Shown here: in pieces, positions 49,213 through 58,952 of the stretch
Numbering within the stretch: position 1 is the first letter of the stretch
How the letters are laid out: each line of letters opens with the position of its first letter
DNA from: Rhynchopus sp. YZ270_cl-10
Lineage: Eukaryota; Euglenozoa; Diplonemea; Diplonemida; Diplonemidae
Direction: 5' to 3'
Assembly (NCBI GenBank): GCA_964035575.1
Contig: OZ037889.1
Location: forward strand, 1,054,001 to 1,118,000
Length of the DNA: 64,000 nucleotides
Notes under the pieces: generated by a model
The model's database searches: none
The model's input: only the letters and a program-made list of their open reading frames with translations
Told to the model about the DNA's origin: nothing
Program-made: the position numbers and the translations under genes

Positions 49213-52200
49213 CAGGGTCCTCAACCTGTCTAAGTTAGGCCTTAACTTAGACAATTTTTTTTTTTTTTGAAAAACGCTTTGTCTAAGTTAGACAAAACCT
49301 GGGTTTTGGGTTTTTGGGTGGTTTGAAAGAGAAGAAGCTTTACTGAAAACAAAAAAAAAATGAGTTCCCTCAAGACTCCCTCAGTCCTCACCTGCGCGGA
49401 CCCCATTGTACCCACCCACACAAGCCACCTCCTCAGACTAACTACAATTGAACAAACTCATCCGCAAAAATGCCTGCCACTGCCAAGACCTCCAAAGCAC
49501 AGCCCACCATCGTGTCCATGTTCAAGAAGGGAGCTGTTGCGGCACCTGTGGTACGTGTGGTGGAACCCAACAAAGGGGATACGCACTGCGACCTGTGGTC
49601 TTCAGGCAAGTACAAGTCCATCCCCGATGGTCCGACACCCCGGCTCGCTTCCCTTCACCTTTTTCTTGTGGCGGAGGGGACGGTGAGGGGGTTTAAAAAC
49701 CACCAGAACGACACCAACAAGGTGCTCAAACTCTGGTTGAAGGAGTTTGATCGCGCCAAACTGGCGGACGACGACAGGGAGGGGAGCAAGCGGAAGACGA
49801 TCCTGACGATCGTTGCGGAGGCGCATGAGTTCGCCATGAACGAAGCAGAGAAGGGGGGAGACAGCGATGCCTCTGCCGTGTCTGTGCAGAGGCAGGTGTC
49901 GCAAGGCAAGAAGGTGAAGAAACGTGTGGTGATGATGGCTCCACAGGTGAGTGCTGTTAAGTACGTGGATTCAACGTCCGAAGAAGAGGAGGAGGAGCAA
50001 TGTGTGCCAGTGAGACGCAACGCAGCATCCGAGCAACCCGAGGCAGCAATGGAAATCGATGATGTCGACGAGTACTCTTCTGACGGCGATGTTGTCTTCT
50101 TAGGTCCCACGCACTCCAACACGAACAATCCCAACCTCACGAACACCACGACCGCACCAGCGAACACCGACTCCACCAACACGCTGAAACGTAAACGCGA
50201 AGCGCAGGAGAAAGGTTGTATGGGTCTGCGGGAGAGCACGGTGCAGGGCCATTTGAACCGTTTTTCCCCCTGGTTGGTGGTGGGTGAAGACAAGTTCAAG
50301 TGCTTGTATTGTGGTGCTTTCTCTCATGCAAAGACCAAGCTCGCCAGAGACCTCCCTGCGCATGCAGGCGACCCCAAACACCAACGTCTCGTGAAGGCTG
50401 CCGCTCTGCAGGCTTCCAATGGAACCGTGCTTCACACGTTGCACGCCAACAGCGACAAAGAAGTCGAGTTCAACCAAAAAATGCTGAAAATATGCATTGA
50501 GGTTATTGTTTTCCTCGCGCGCAAAGGTGTAGGGCACTCTAACTTGGAGGAGTTTCTGAGTTTTTTCGCAGACAAGCTGGAGTGCACCGACATGGAGGCA
50601 TACCTCAGACAACAAATACGCTATCTCAGCTGCGGTGCAGTCTTAGAGATCATGTCCTGCATCACGGAGGTGTTGACAGAAGACCTCCTCAAGCAGGTCA
50701 AAGCCTCCCGTTTCTGGGGCCTGTCGGGGGATTGCTCACGCGACGTCAGCAAGAAGGAGCAACTCGTCTTCGTCGTGCGATACATGGTCGGTGCCACCCC
50801 CGTCGAGAAGCTCATCATGATGGGTGAGCTGAAGGACCAGACGGGGGCTGGTTACGCGTCGTTGCTGACGAAGTGGATAGACCAGCTCGGGCTCGACTAC
50901 GGGAAGATGAGTGGATGCTCGTTTGATGGCGCATCGGCAATGCGTTCCTCGAACAAGGGCTGCCAACAACAAATCCGTGCAGACATAAACCCAGGCGCCC
51001 TCTTCACCTGGTGCTACGCACACTCCCTCGCACTCTGTGGCCCAGAAGCAGCGGCAGAGGGGAAATCGCCGGAGATTACCCGGTTCTTCGACGGCCTGCG
51101 GTGGGTGTGGGTTTTTTTTTCGGGATCCAAGATTAAGCTCGACACCCTGGAGGAGATGCTGGAGGAACTTCGCGACTTGTGTGAGTACTGTGACATCCTC
51201 ATCGCAAAGCCGGGTGACACCCGGTGGCTCACCAACGGCAGGTGTTGCAGCACCGTCCGCAAGGAGTACCCCGCCGTGCACAGCGCCCTGTGCAAGCTTG
51301 GAGAGGCCGGCGACGTGGAAGCACCGTTCATCGCGCAGCACATCAAAGAGCCCGGTTTTTTTGCAACGTTGTCCTTCATGACGGTGGTCCTGGACGAGTT
51401 GAACGTGCTGTCGACGTCGCTCCAGAGCAGGAACACAAACCTGCTCACCGTTTGCAGCCACATCGACAAATGTGTTGCGTCATTGTCGTTGCTTGAAACC
51501 AACCCGAACATGTTCCCGTTCTACCCAGAATGGGTACCGAGGTATAATCAATGCCACGGTACAAAACTTTCCCGTCGGAACTTTGCGATTCATCACGACA
51601 CGGTCTGCAAGCCATACCTCAAGGAGCTGCTGAAGTGCCTCAGTGAACGATTCGTGAACATGGACATTGTGAGATGCTTCTCAGTATTCGACATCCGCAA
51701 CCTCCCTGCTAACGCGGACGGGCTGGCGATCTACGGCAACACCGAGGTGAAGAAGCTCATCGAGGAATTTACTGAGCTGCATACACTCGAGTACAAAAAG
51801 TACGATGTTGTGGGCGAGAAGACGCGTGGGAGACCAGAGTACTCCAAGACGGAGCATACTGTGATATCGCGCACTCAAACAACGCCGTTACTGAGCGTGG
51901 ACACGACGCCGTTCGTTGAGGAGTCGCCAGAACTGAACAGTCTGGAGACAAAGAAAGCTGTAGCTGTGAAAGAATGGAGGATCCTGGTGGACGTTTTGTC
52001 GAAGAGAACTACAACAAAGGACACTTCGGACCTGATCGCAACATTCTTGACAAGTTCCGCAGGAGACGCCTACCCCATTATGAGGGATCTTGTTTTGCTT
52101 GGGTTGTCAATCCCCGTCACATCAGTTGAAGACGAGCGCTGCTTCAACGGCATGAAGTACGTCAAGAATAGCTACAGAAACAAACTGCTGGATTCAAGTC

Positions 52201-52583
52201 TGCTATGCATTCTTATGTGCAAACAGGCAGAGACAAATGAGAATAAATTTACGCCTGACCAAATCCAAAGGATTTTTGAAGCCTTTAAAAGAAAGAAGGT
52301 TAGAGTTTCTGTGTGATGCTTATCAGGTTGGGGGGACAATGGGGTTAGGGGTACGGGTGGGGCGAAGGGGTGGGGTGGGGTGTGATTGTTCATTTGTCGA
52401 ACTCTTCTATTGAAATGAAAAGACCACTTAACGAGTTTCGAAAAAGCAACACAAAAAAAAAAAGCCCCCAATTTTTAGCTTTGTACAGGACCTTTTCGCG
52501 CGGAGCGCGAAAATTTTTTTTTAGCCTTTTTTTTTAACTTAGACAAATCTGTGGCCAGACTTTGTCTACGGTTGAGGACCCTG
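49213..52583 (+). mobile_element. Complete hAT transposon (3371 bp) with 8-bp duplication
   Basis: Both ends carry the 13-base inverted repeat CAGGGTCCTCAAC (49213-49225; complement at 52571-52583). Subterminal GTCTAAGTTA/TAACTTAGAC words repeat inside. The host octamer AAAATTTT is duplicated exactly (49205-49212 and 52584-52591). A single uninterrupted transposase gene fills the interior. Intact ends, a perfect duplication and an open gene suggest recent insertion and possible activity. The deleted derivative at 10584-11340 shares both ends. Confidence 0.97.
49470..52316 (+). CDS. hAT family transposase
   Basis: A 948-residue transposase, within the hAT range. The ATG follows a leader with CCTCAG at 49431-49436. 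A Ser/Glu-rich and basic N-terminal region precedes a BED/C2H2-like zinc finger at about 275-310 (KCLYCGAF, then HAGDPKH). The RNase H-like catalytic domain follows, with candidate acidic residues in LSGDCSRD and SFDGASAMRSSNKG and the neighbouring WCYAHSLALC segment typical of the family. It is interrupted by a long helical insertion. The C-terminal dimerisation domain is clear: GDAYPIMRDLVLLGLSIPVT, SVEDERCF and KNSYRNKLL (about 870-925). It would bind the element's ends and excise and reinsert it. No break is visible. Confidence 0.95.
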   Translation: MPATAKTSKAQPTIVSMFKKGAVAAPVVRVVEPNKGDTHCDLWSSGKYKSIPDGPTPRLASLHLFLVAEGTVRGFKNHQNDTNKVLKLWLKEFDRAKLADDDREGSKRKTILTIVAEAHEFAMNEAEKGGDSDASAVSVQRQVSQGKKVKKRVVMMAPQVSAVKYVDSTSEEEEEEQCVPVRRNAASEQPEAAMEIDDVDEYSSDGDVVFLGPTHSNTNNPNLTNTTTAPANTDSTNTLKRKREAQEKGCMGLRESTVQGHLNRFSPWLVVGEDKFKCLYCGAFSHAKTKLARDLPAHAGDPKHQRLVKAAALQASNGTVLHTLHANSDKEVEFNQKMLKICIEVIVFLARKGVGHSNLEEFLSFFADKLECTDMEAYLRQQIRYLSCGAVLEIMSCITEVLTEDLLKQVKASRFWGLSGDCSRDVSKKEQLVFVVRYMVGATPVEKLIMMGELKDQTGAGYASLLTKWIDQLGLDYGKMSGCSFDGASAMRSSNKGCQQQIRADINPGALFTWCYAHSLALCGPEAAAEGKSPEITRFFDGLRWVWVFFSGSKIKLDTLEEMLEELRDLCEYCDILIAKPGDTRWLTNGRCCSTVRKEYPAVHSALCKLGEAGDVEAPFIAQHIKEPGFFATLSFMTVVLDELNVLSTSLQSRNTNLLTVCSHIDKCVASLSLLETNPNMFPFYPEWVPRYNQCHGTKLSRRNFAIHHDTVCKPYLKELLKCLSERFVNMDIVRCFSVFDIRNLPANADGLAIYGNTEVKKLIEEFTELHTLEYKKYDVVGEKTRGRPEYSKTEHTVISRTQTTPLLSVDTTPFVEESPELNSLETKKAVAVKEWRILVDVLSKRTTTKDTSDLIATFLTSSAGDAYPIMRDLVLLGLSIPVTSVEDERCFNGMKYVKNSYRNKLLDSSLLCILMCKQAETNENKFTPDQIQRIFEAFKRKKVRVSV

Positions 52584-53220
52584 AAAATTTTTCAAAAAAA
52601 AAAAAAAAAATACCTCACAGACACGAAGTGATTGGAAACCAGAACAATAAAGCCAATATGGCAACTGATACCGGCTATTCATTCACTCACCGCATTTCCA
52701 CAAAATTCAAGTTTTATTTCACCGCACCCCCCGTGCTTCGCTCCGTATATTCATCTAACCCCATTTTTGCAAAATGACACCAAGCAGCATAGTATTATTC
52801 AAAGCAAAATTTTCTGATACATTTGTTGATTTTGGTGTAGCTACCAGACATGCTTGGGTGATGTGAGTTGCAGTTGGTTTCTCTTTGCTCACCACACAGT
52901 TTTTCTTCTTTTGGGTAGCAGACTAAAAACAGAGAGACTCAGGTAAATATTACACACCTTTTCTCGTTTTTATTTTTTATTTTTTATTTTTGATTCTCTT
53001 TTCTTTTCCTTTTTAAAGAAAGTCTCCAATCCATTCTTGCCACCCCCCTTTCCCCCTCTTTTTTCCCCCTCTCCAGCGAAACGTGAGTACCCCAGAACCT
53101 ACATCATACAGACCTCATGTCGCTGTGTCTCCAATTAACCCCATTCTTCTGACCGTTGAGTGAGGAAGCGGGTGGAGGGCATATCGGCTGTCGATGGTGG
53201 GGGATAACAAGGTTTCGGGT

Positions 53221-53271
53221 TCACCCACGGCAAGCTACACTGTCAAGAGGGCTTTTTGTATTTCAAGTCAA
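53221..53271 (+). repeat. Dispersed repeat A, copy 6
   Basis: GGCAAGCTACACTGTCAAGA then GGGCTTTTTGTATTTCAAGT and CAAAAAA. Confidence 0.8.
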
Positions 53272-53910
53272 AAAAAAGTTTTTTTTTTCGTGGTGTTTGT
53301 AGGGTTTTCAGGCTTCGACAAAAAAACAAGATTTTTTTTGTCGAAAGTAAGCTTGTTCGTTGAAATTCAAAAAAAAGGGGTCCCCCAAAGGCTTTTGTTG
53401 GCTTACAACGGTGAAACTAAGTCATTTACTTCATCGTGTGAGAACGGACCTACCACAGGGCTGCTCTTCATCGTAGGGCAGCCCTAAAGGATGTCTAAGG
53501 AAGTGATTGGCGGAACTCACGAAGCATCCAGATATACCAGCATGCGTTCTGAGTTTCGGTGTTGATCAGGGAAAAGTGGGATGGGGAAATGCTTATGTTG
53601 GTTTGCTTTTCCAAGCAAAATTTTTTTTTTGAGATTTTTTTACTTCCTTTTTAGGGAACGGAGCATGTACAGTCCTGGAAGCTCCAATAAAATGGAGTCG
53701 GTGGGCTAAAGAGAGCTGCCTTCATAAACGTAAAAAAGAAGAAGAATAAGTCTTTTCCAGCAAAATTGTGTTGATAAAAATTTGACATAATTTTTGCCAA
53801 AAAAAAAAAGTTCATTCCGAAGTTTTCCGCTCTCAGAGATAGCAGGAACCAAATCAGGAGGGGATTCTACCAAAGGGGAAGGGAAAAAAAAGACAACAAA
53901 AATAAAGAAA

Positions 53911-53960
53911 AGTGGAGTTCATCCTCGGGCTGTCTACACTAATACAATCCAAATTTTCGA
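53911..53960 (+). repeat. Dispersed repeat B, copy
   Basis: AGTGGAGTTCATCCTCGGGC then TGTCTACACTAATACAATCC and AAATTTTC; one extra base compared with the 41257 and 54697 copies. Confidence 0.85.
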
Positions 53961-54149
53961 AGAAAAAAAAAAAAGAAACCGAATAAAGGAATTGGGAGGA
54001 ACTGACATTACTTTATTCATATTTTTTCGGTAGGAAAAAAAATTGTGTCGTCCGATCGGTTTTCTCCCAATCTGACCCCACTGCCTGCTTTCAATTTCCA
54101 TGGTCCATATACATTACGAATCCTGTACTGAAATCCTAGAAAAGGATGG

Positions 54150-54440
54150 GTTTTGGGGCATCCGGTAGCTGTGCTATGTAGCTAACCTGGAGTACCTCAA
54201 TCGTTCGATAGTCTGCAGTACTCTGGGCAGATTGGTGGAGAGAGCAAGGTGCGAAGTGCGTGCACGCAAGAGGCAGCGCCCTGTGTGGTGCACCCTTCTA
54301 GCACCGTTGGGAGAGGCTATTGTGGAAAACCGACACTGTGTGGCTGAAGTGGGGATGTGTTGCTGGTATATTGATGTGACCCCACTGTGAAGAGCATTTG
54401 GCCTATAAAGCTACCAAGGCTGCACAGAGGGGAGGCCTGG
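54150..54440. other. GC-richer segment, possible structured RNA
   Basis: About 290 bases of mixed, balanced composition with no long open frame, embedded in homopolymer-rich spacer. Short self-complementary pairs occur, for example GTGCGTGCAC and GGTAGCT with AGCTACC. I do not recognise a known RNA family. Confidence 0.2.
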
Positions 54441-54696
54441 GCACGGGATGGTTCACAACCATCCCCATCTCTTATTTGACCTACTTTTCCCCCTTCTTCT
54501 AACCCAAAAGAAGCCGCTGTGTCGGTCTGAGGTGCAAGTTTTCGTCAGAACAGCTGTTTTTCACCACCCAGAGGAGAAAACCGGGAAAGCCGGTTTCCCC
54601 CCGGAAATTTGCGTTTTCACCCTAAAACCCTGAAGTTCTGCATGTAAAAACAACAAAAAAAAAGTTATCCACCCTGCCCGTCTCCCTACAAAAAAA

Positions 54697-54747
54697 TAGT
54701 GGAGTTCATCCTCGGGTGTCTACACTAATACAACCAAGTTTTCAAAA
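54697..54747 (+). repeat. Dispersed repeat B, copy near the ubiquitin-like gene
   Basis: AGTGGAGTTCATCCTCGGGT then GTCTACACTAATACAACCAA and GTTTTC, about 120-170 bases before the ATG at 54865. Confidence 0.85.
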
Positions 54748-54864
54748 AAAACAAAAAACAAACGCAAAAGATGTACAACTAACAAAGCATTTTGTATGTA
54801 TTTTTTCTCGTTCCTTCTCCCTCTCCTCATCGTTTCACCACATCCAATTCAGATTAAACACACA

Positions 54865-56361
54865 ATGATTGACGTTGTGTTCGCCTTTCCAGATGGGCAG
54901 ATGCACAGCACCGAGGTGGACAGTGCGGGTACTGTGCGCACCTTGCGCAGGGCTGCCGAAGACGCTGCACCTGGACACATGACAAGCCTGGGGTTGCAGC
55001 TCTGCGACACTGAGCTTCTGGACGAAGAGGCGCTGTGCGACACTGGGCTCTGTGCAGGCGACACGGTCAAGGTAACGTGCTTGGCACCCTCCTGCGAGGA
55101 GGCGGTTGAGAGCCTCAACAACATTGCCGGGGGTGACTACACGACGTGTCCCAGCCTGCAGTGGCCGGCTGTGCTTGCAGCAGACGACAAAATGCTGATG
55201 CTGCTCCTGACATGTGCCAAGCAGCCCGACTGGTTCACCACAACACGACTTATTGCACGTGGCGAAGTTGGGCTGCTTGCGATCCTTGCACAGCGGTATG
55301 AATATGATGCATTCCATCTGAGTCCGTTCGTACTTGCCCTAGTCCCCAACAGGCCGGTCAGCCAGTATCATAGAGACCCAGCGCAGTGCTGGAATTGGTT
55401 GAATATCGCACAGTATCAATCTTGTATTGTTGACGATGTCCAGGAAGTGCTGCAAACGGTCCTCTCACTGCAGTACACAGATGTAGAAATGGTTGCTTAT
55501 GTTTGGTCCGAACGCTTGCAGGAGCACTGTTTGAGGCGTGGCCTTGTCCGTGACCTGCTCGACGAGCGTAAACAGTGTCCTTTCCTTAAAATGGACCATG
55601 CAGAAGCCGTGGACCTGTGTCTGCAGCACAACCTCACACCACCCATGTGGTGGCTTCGTCCTAAGGGTCCTGAAGGTGTTCTGGTCCTGCTGGAGGGTGC
55701 GGCACGCACAGGGCGCATTGCGGTGTTGGAGTGCTTGCTGGAGGAGGGGCTGCTGAGCTGTCGTGACCTGACTGTGTCGTGCTGTCGGGATGGGAATGTG
55801 TTCCACCTGGCACTGCACTGCAGTGTGTTCCTGCAACGTCTGCGTGCCTTCCACGCGTATGCATGGCAGTGGTGTGGGTGTGTTGGGGACGAGGAGGAGC
55901 AACTCGTGCGTGCACTGGAGCACGACGACGGACATCCCAGCGTCCTTGACAGTGCCATCGACTGCAACGTGGGTGTCGGTGCTGCAAGGCAGAGCAGCGC
56001 ACACTGCGCGCAGCTGGTCGCAGGATGGATCCGCAGCAAGCGTCCACAGCAGCCCTACGCCGCACTCTGGAGGTGTGGTGTGGTGATGCACCCACCACCG
56101 CGAAGAAGGGACCTCGTGATTTCTGATGCTGATGACTGCTGGGCGGGTGATGATGTTCATGAGGAACGCTGTTTTTGGGATACACCAAGCATTGCAGGCG
56201 ACTCCCCTGTCACAGGGTACGGCAAAGGATGCACTGCACGCCCACAGAGGTCACGCAAGCAACCGAACAGGACTCAGTACTTGCGCAGGCGCATGGATAA
56301 GAGGAAAACACAAGCCCGTGCGTACATGCGCAGTGTGAAGTGTGATCTTTTGTGGGGGTAG
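54865..56361 (+). CDS. Ubiquitin-like plus ankyrin-like repeat protein, copy 1
   Basis: I start at the ATG at 54865 (498 residues) because the paralogue at 57039 begins with the same MIDVVFAFPDGQ. An in-frame ATG 69 bases upstream would add a hydrophobic stretch from the pyrimidine leader. Residues 1-72 resemble a ubiquitin-like fold (LQLCDTELLDEEALCDTGLC then AGDTVKV). The rest has degenerate ankyrin-like helical repeats (AVLECLLEEGLLS) and ends in a basic tail (LRRRMDKRKTQARAY). No catalytic motif is seen. Residues about 150-245 differ almost completely from copy 2, apart from DVQEVLQ-VLSLQY, while the flanking parts are nearly identical. Function unknown; protein binding with a variable surface is inferred. 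Confidence 0.7.
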   Translation: MIDVVFAFPDGQMHSTEVDSAGTVRTLRRAAEDAAPGHMTSLGLQLCDTELLDEEALCDTGLCAGDTVKVTCLAPSCEEAVESLNNIAGGDYTTCPSLQWPAVLAADDKMLMLLLTCAKQPDWFTTTRLIARGEVGLLAILAQRYEYDAFHLSPFVLALVPNRPVSQYHRDPAQCWNWLNIAQYQSCIVDDVQEVLQTVLSLQYTDVEMVAYVWSERLQEHCLRRGLVRDLLDERKQCPFLKMDHAEAVDLCLQHNLTPPMWWLRPKGPEGVLVLLEGAARTGRIAVLECLLEEGLLSCRDLTVSCCRDGNVFHLALHCSVFLQRLRAFHAYAWQWCGCVGDEEEQLVRALEHDDGHPSVLDSAIDCNVGVGAARQSSAHCAQLVAGWIRSKRPQQPYAALWRCGVVMHPPPRRRDLVISDADDCWAGDDVHEERCFWDTPSIAGDSPVTGYGKGCTARPQRSRKQPNRTQYLRRRMDKRKTQARAYMRSVKCDLLWG

Positions 56362-57038
56362 TCTCCTCACTCAGACTGCATCACCAACCTCACGTTTGTT
56401 TGTGTGTTTTGCTTTCGGAGATTCAGCTCCAATGTGGCATGCTTCACAAAGAACCTACCTCTACACGTGCCGTGCACAGTGAAGTGGCCAGGTACATGAA
56501 CTGCCCAACTTGTTGTTTGTTTTCACCTTTCTTTGGTTCACCTAACCTTCTCTGGATTGCAACATTGTCTTGCCCATCCACACACCTGAACCTGAGAAAG
56601 TTCCCCTAACCCGCTTTTCGCATCTACCACCCTGACAAAAGTACAGCACTTTTCTTGGGATGGATGCTCTTTTAAACACCTGCCTCTCCACAGGAGGTAT
56701 TTGCACTTGTCAGCTTATGAAACACACTGAAGCCAACCCACCTCTCCCTTTCTTTTCCCTTCTTCTTCTTCTTCTTCTCTGCCCTTATTAGCAACAGTCT
56801 ACTGGTGCTTGCGACACTGCAAAGGTGCTTGCTTTCACACCCTTCTCTCACCATATCGTAGACAACACCAAGATGGAACGCTCAAAACTATTCACATAAT
56901 TATTCGGGTAAGCTGTGGTCGTCGAACGGCAAAAAAGTCAGAACCGTGTGGTGAACCATTTTACGTGCCTTGTTCTCTCCCTCTCCCTGTCCCTCTGTCA
57001 CTCACCATTCTTTACCCCCCACAGAACTTTGATTCACA
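56362..57038. other. Spacer between the tandem pair
   Basis: The first 250 bases are homologous to the DNA after copy 2 (58509-58800), with TTTTCACCTTTCTTTGG, CACCTAACCTTCTCTGGAT and TTGTCTTGCCCATCCACACA in both, so the duplicated unit included the 3' spacer. A CTT microsatellite lies at 56760-56777. The end holds the acceptor-like TTTACCCCCCACAG (to 57024). Confidence 0.6.
57004..57024 (+). promoter_or_regulatory. Acceptor-like site before ubiquitin-like copy 2
   Basis: ACCATTCTTTACCCCCCACAG, pyrimidine tract plus CAG, 14 bases before the ATG at 57039. Upstream DNA differs from that of copy 1. Confidence 0.55.
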
Positions 57039-58508
57039 ATGATTGACGTTGTGTTCGCCTTTCCAGATGGGCAGATGCACAGCACCGAGGTGGACAGTGC
57101 GGGTACTGTGCGCACCTTGCGCAGGGCTGCCGAAGATGCTGCACCTGGACACATGACAAGCCTGGGGTTGCAGCTCTGCGACACTGAGCTTCTGGACGAA
57201 GAGGCGCTGTGCGACACTGGGCTCTGTGCAGGCGACACGGTCAAGGTAACGTGCTTGGCACCCTCCTGCGAGGAGGCGGTTGAGAGCCTCAGCAACATTG
57301 CCGGGGGTGACTACACGAAGTGTCCCAGCCTGCAGTGGCCGGCTGTGCTTGCAGCAGACGACAAAATGCTGATGCTGCTCCTGACATGTGCCAAGCAGCC
57401 CGACTGGTTCACCACAACACGACTTATTGCACGTGGCGAAGTTGGGCTGCTTGCGATCCTTGCACAGCGGTATGAATATGATGGGAGCTTTCTGACGCAG
57501 TTCGTCATGGACGTAGCTGTTAAAGCTCTTAACAGGCAGCGGCGCAGCCAGATACATCGAACAGTGTGGGAGGACTGCGATCTACCCAGTGTCTTCGATG
57601 TACAGGAAGTGCTGCAAATGGTCCTCTCGCTGCAGTACGACTTCTGGGGGAGAGAAGAGAACTGTGGTCACTGTAGATGTGGTGCAGGCGGCTGCTGGTG
57701 GTGCGGTTTGCCCATAACCCGAACAGAGCTCAGAATGGACCATGCAGAAGCCGTGGACCTGTGTCTGCAGCACAACCTCACACCACCCATGTGGTGGCTT
57801 TGTCCTGGGAGTCCTGACTGTGCTCTGGCCCTGCTGGAGGGTGCGGCACGCACAGGGCGCATTGCGGTGTTGGAGTGCTTGCTGGAGGAGGGGCTGCTGA
57901 GCTGTCGTGACCTGACTGTGTCGTGCTGTCGGGATGGGAATGTGTTCCACCTGGCACTGCACTGCAGTGTGTTCCTGCAACGTCTGCGTGCCTTCCACGC
58001 GTATGCATGGCAGTGGTGTGGGTGTGTTGGGGACGAGGAGGAGCAGCTCGTGCGTGCACTGCAGCACGACGACGGCCATCCCAGCGTCCTTGACAGTGCC
58101 ATCGACCGCAACGTGGGTGTCGGTGCTGCAAGGCAGAGCAGCGCACACTGCGCGCAGCTGGTCGCAGGATGGATCCGCAGCAAGCGTCCACAGCAGCCCT
58201 ACGCCGCACTCTGGAGGTGTGGTGTGGTGATGCACCCACGACCGCGAAGGGACTACGCGATTGCTTATTATTTTGATGCTGATGAATGCTGGGCGGATGA
58301 TGTTCGTGAGGAACGCTGTTTTTGGGATACACCAAGCATTGCAGGCGACTCCCCTGTCACAGGGTACGGCAAAGGATGCACTGCACGCCCACAGAGGTCA
58401 CGCAAGCGACCGAACAGAACTCAGTACTTGCGCAGGCGCATGGATAAGAGGAAAACACAAGCCCGTGCGTACATGTACATGCACAGTGTGAAGTGTGCGC
58501 AATTGTGA
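57039..58508 (+). CDS. Ubiquitin-like plus ankyrin-like repeat protein, copy 2
   Basis: A 489-residue paralogue of the preceding gene. Residues 1-148 match copy 1 with two or three changes. Residues about 149-230 are replaced by different sequence (SFLTQFVMDVAVKALNRQRR, then a Cys/Gly/Trp-rich CRCGAGGCWWCG). From MDHAEAVDLCLQHN onward identity is restored except for a short patch near 400-420 (RPRRDYAIAYYFDADECW). The basic C-terminal tail is kept. The Cys-rich stretch may bind metal. Its duplication with part of the 3' spacer dates it as recent, while the cassette difference needs another process, such as segmental conversion. Confidence 0.7.
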   Translation: MIDVVFAFPDGQMHSTEVDSAGTVRTLRRAAEDAAPGHMTSLGLQLCDTELLDEEALCDTGLCAGDTVKVTCLAPSCEEAVESLSNIAGGDYTKCPSLQWPAVLAADDKMLMLLLTCAKQPDWFTTTRLIARGEVGLLAILAQRYEYDGSFLTQFVMDVAVKALNRQRRSQIHRTVWEDCDLPSVFDVQEVLQMVLSLQYDFWGREENCGHCRCGAGGCWWCGLPITRTELRMDHAEAVDLCLQHNLTPPMWWLCPGSPDCALALLEGAARTGRIAVLECLLEEGLLSCRDLTVSCCRDGNVFHLALHCSVFLQRLRAFHAYAWQWCGCVGDEEEQLVRALQHDDGHPSVLDSAIDRNVGVGAARQSSAHCAQLVAGWIRSKRPQQPYAALWRCGVVMHPRPRRDYAIAYYFDADECWADDVREERCFWDTPSIAGDSPVTGYGKGCTARPQRSRKRPNRTQYLRRRMDKRKTQARAYMYMHSVKCAQL

Positions 58509-58952
58509 GTGTTTTGGGGCTCTGACTGCACTGCCAACCACACAACCACACGTTTGTTTGCATCTGCCTCATGGAGGTTCGGCTCTGCAGTGGTCTGCAT
58601 ATCCTACAACCGGCTGAGTTCTGGTGTCCGCATCCGCGGACGCGTTTGCACCGCCAGCTTTCCCCCCTCCATCTTCTTTTTGCACCCTTCTTTGTTTTCA
58701 CCTTTCTTTGGCTCACCTAACCTTCTCTGGATAGCAACATTGTCTTGCCCATCCACACACCTGAACCTAAAACCCCTAACCCGCTTTTCACAACCTAACA
58801 ATACAATACCACCCCCGCCTCCCCCTCTTCTTTTCCTACACATTCTTACTCCACAAGCTCTGTATGAGGCTGCTTATATTATGAGCTTTTTTTGTTTTTT
58901 TCACATCACCACCCGAACCACCACACTAGACACCACACAGTTTTTAAACATA
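58509..58952. other. Leader of the glutaminyl cyclase gene
   Basis: Homologous to the 3' spacer of ubiquitin-like copy 1 up to about 58800. The frame is open upstream, but the first ATG is at 58881 and a better one, after CACACAG (ending 58940), is at 58953. Confidence 0.5.

Larger units (their letters stand above)
52592..54864. other. 2.3 kb gene-free spacer
   Basis: No coding gene is supported. It holds repeat A copy 6 (53221-53271) and repeat B copies at 53911-53960 and 54697-54747. A GC-richer, homopolymer-free stretch at 54150-54440 stands out and is listed separately. A CAG at 54850-54852 precedes the next ATG by 12 bases. Confidence 0.5.

Noticed and set aside
41257-54747. Repeat B as the spliced-leader RNA gene itself
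   Set aside because: The copies are scattered singly, one in reverse, and none is followed by a clear GT donor with a conserved downstream RNA; a spliced-leader gene is normally tandem and uniform.
54796-54864. Upstream ATG giving a hydrophobic, signal-like start to ubiquitin-like copy 1
   Set aside because: The paralogue starts directly at MIDVVF. The hydrophobic stretch is the translation of a pyrimidine-rich leader with a CAG at 54852, and a signal peptide before a ubiquitin-like fold is implausible.
58509-58952. N-terminal extension of the glutaminyl cyclase
   Set aside because: It begins without ATG and is homologous to the non-coding 3' spacer of ubiquitin-like copy 1.
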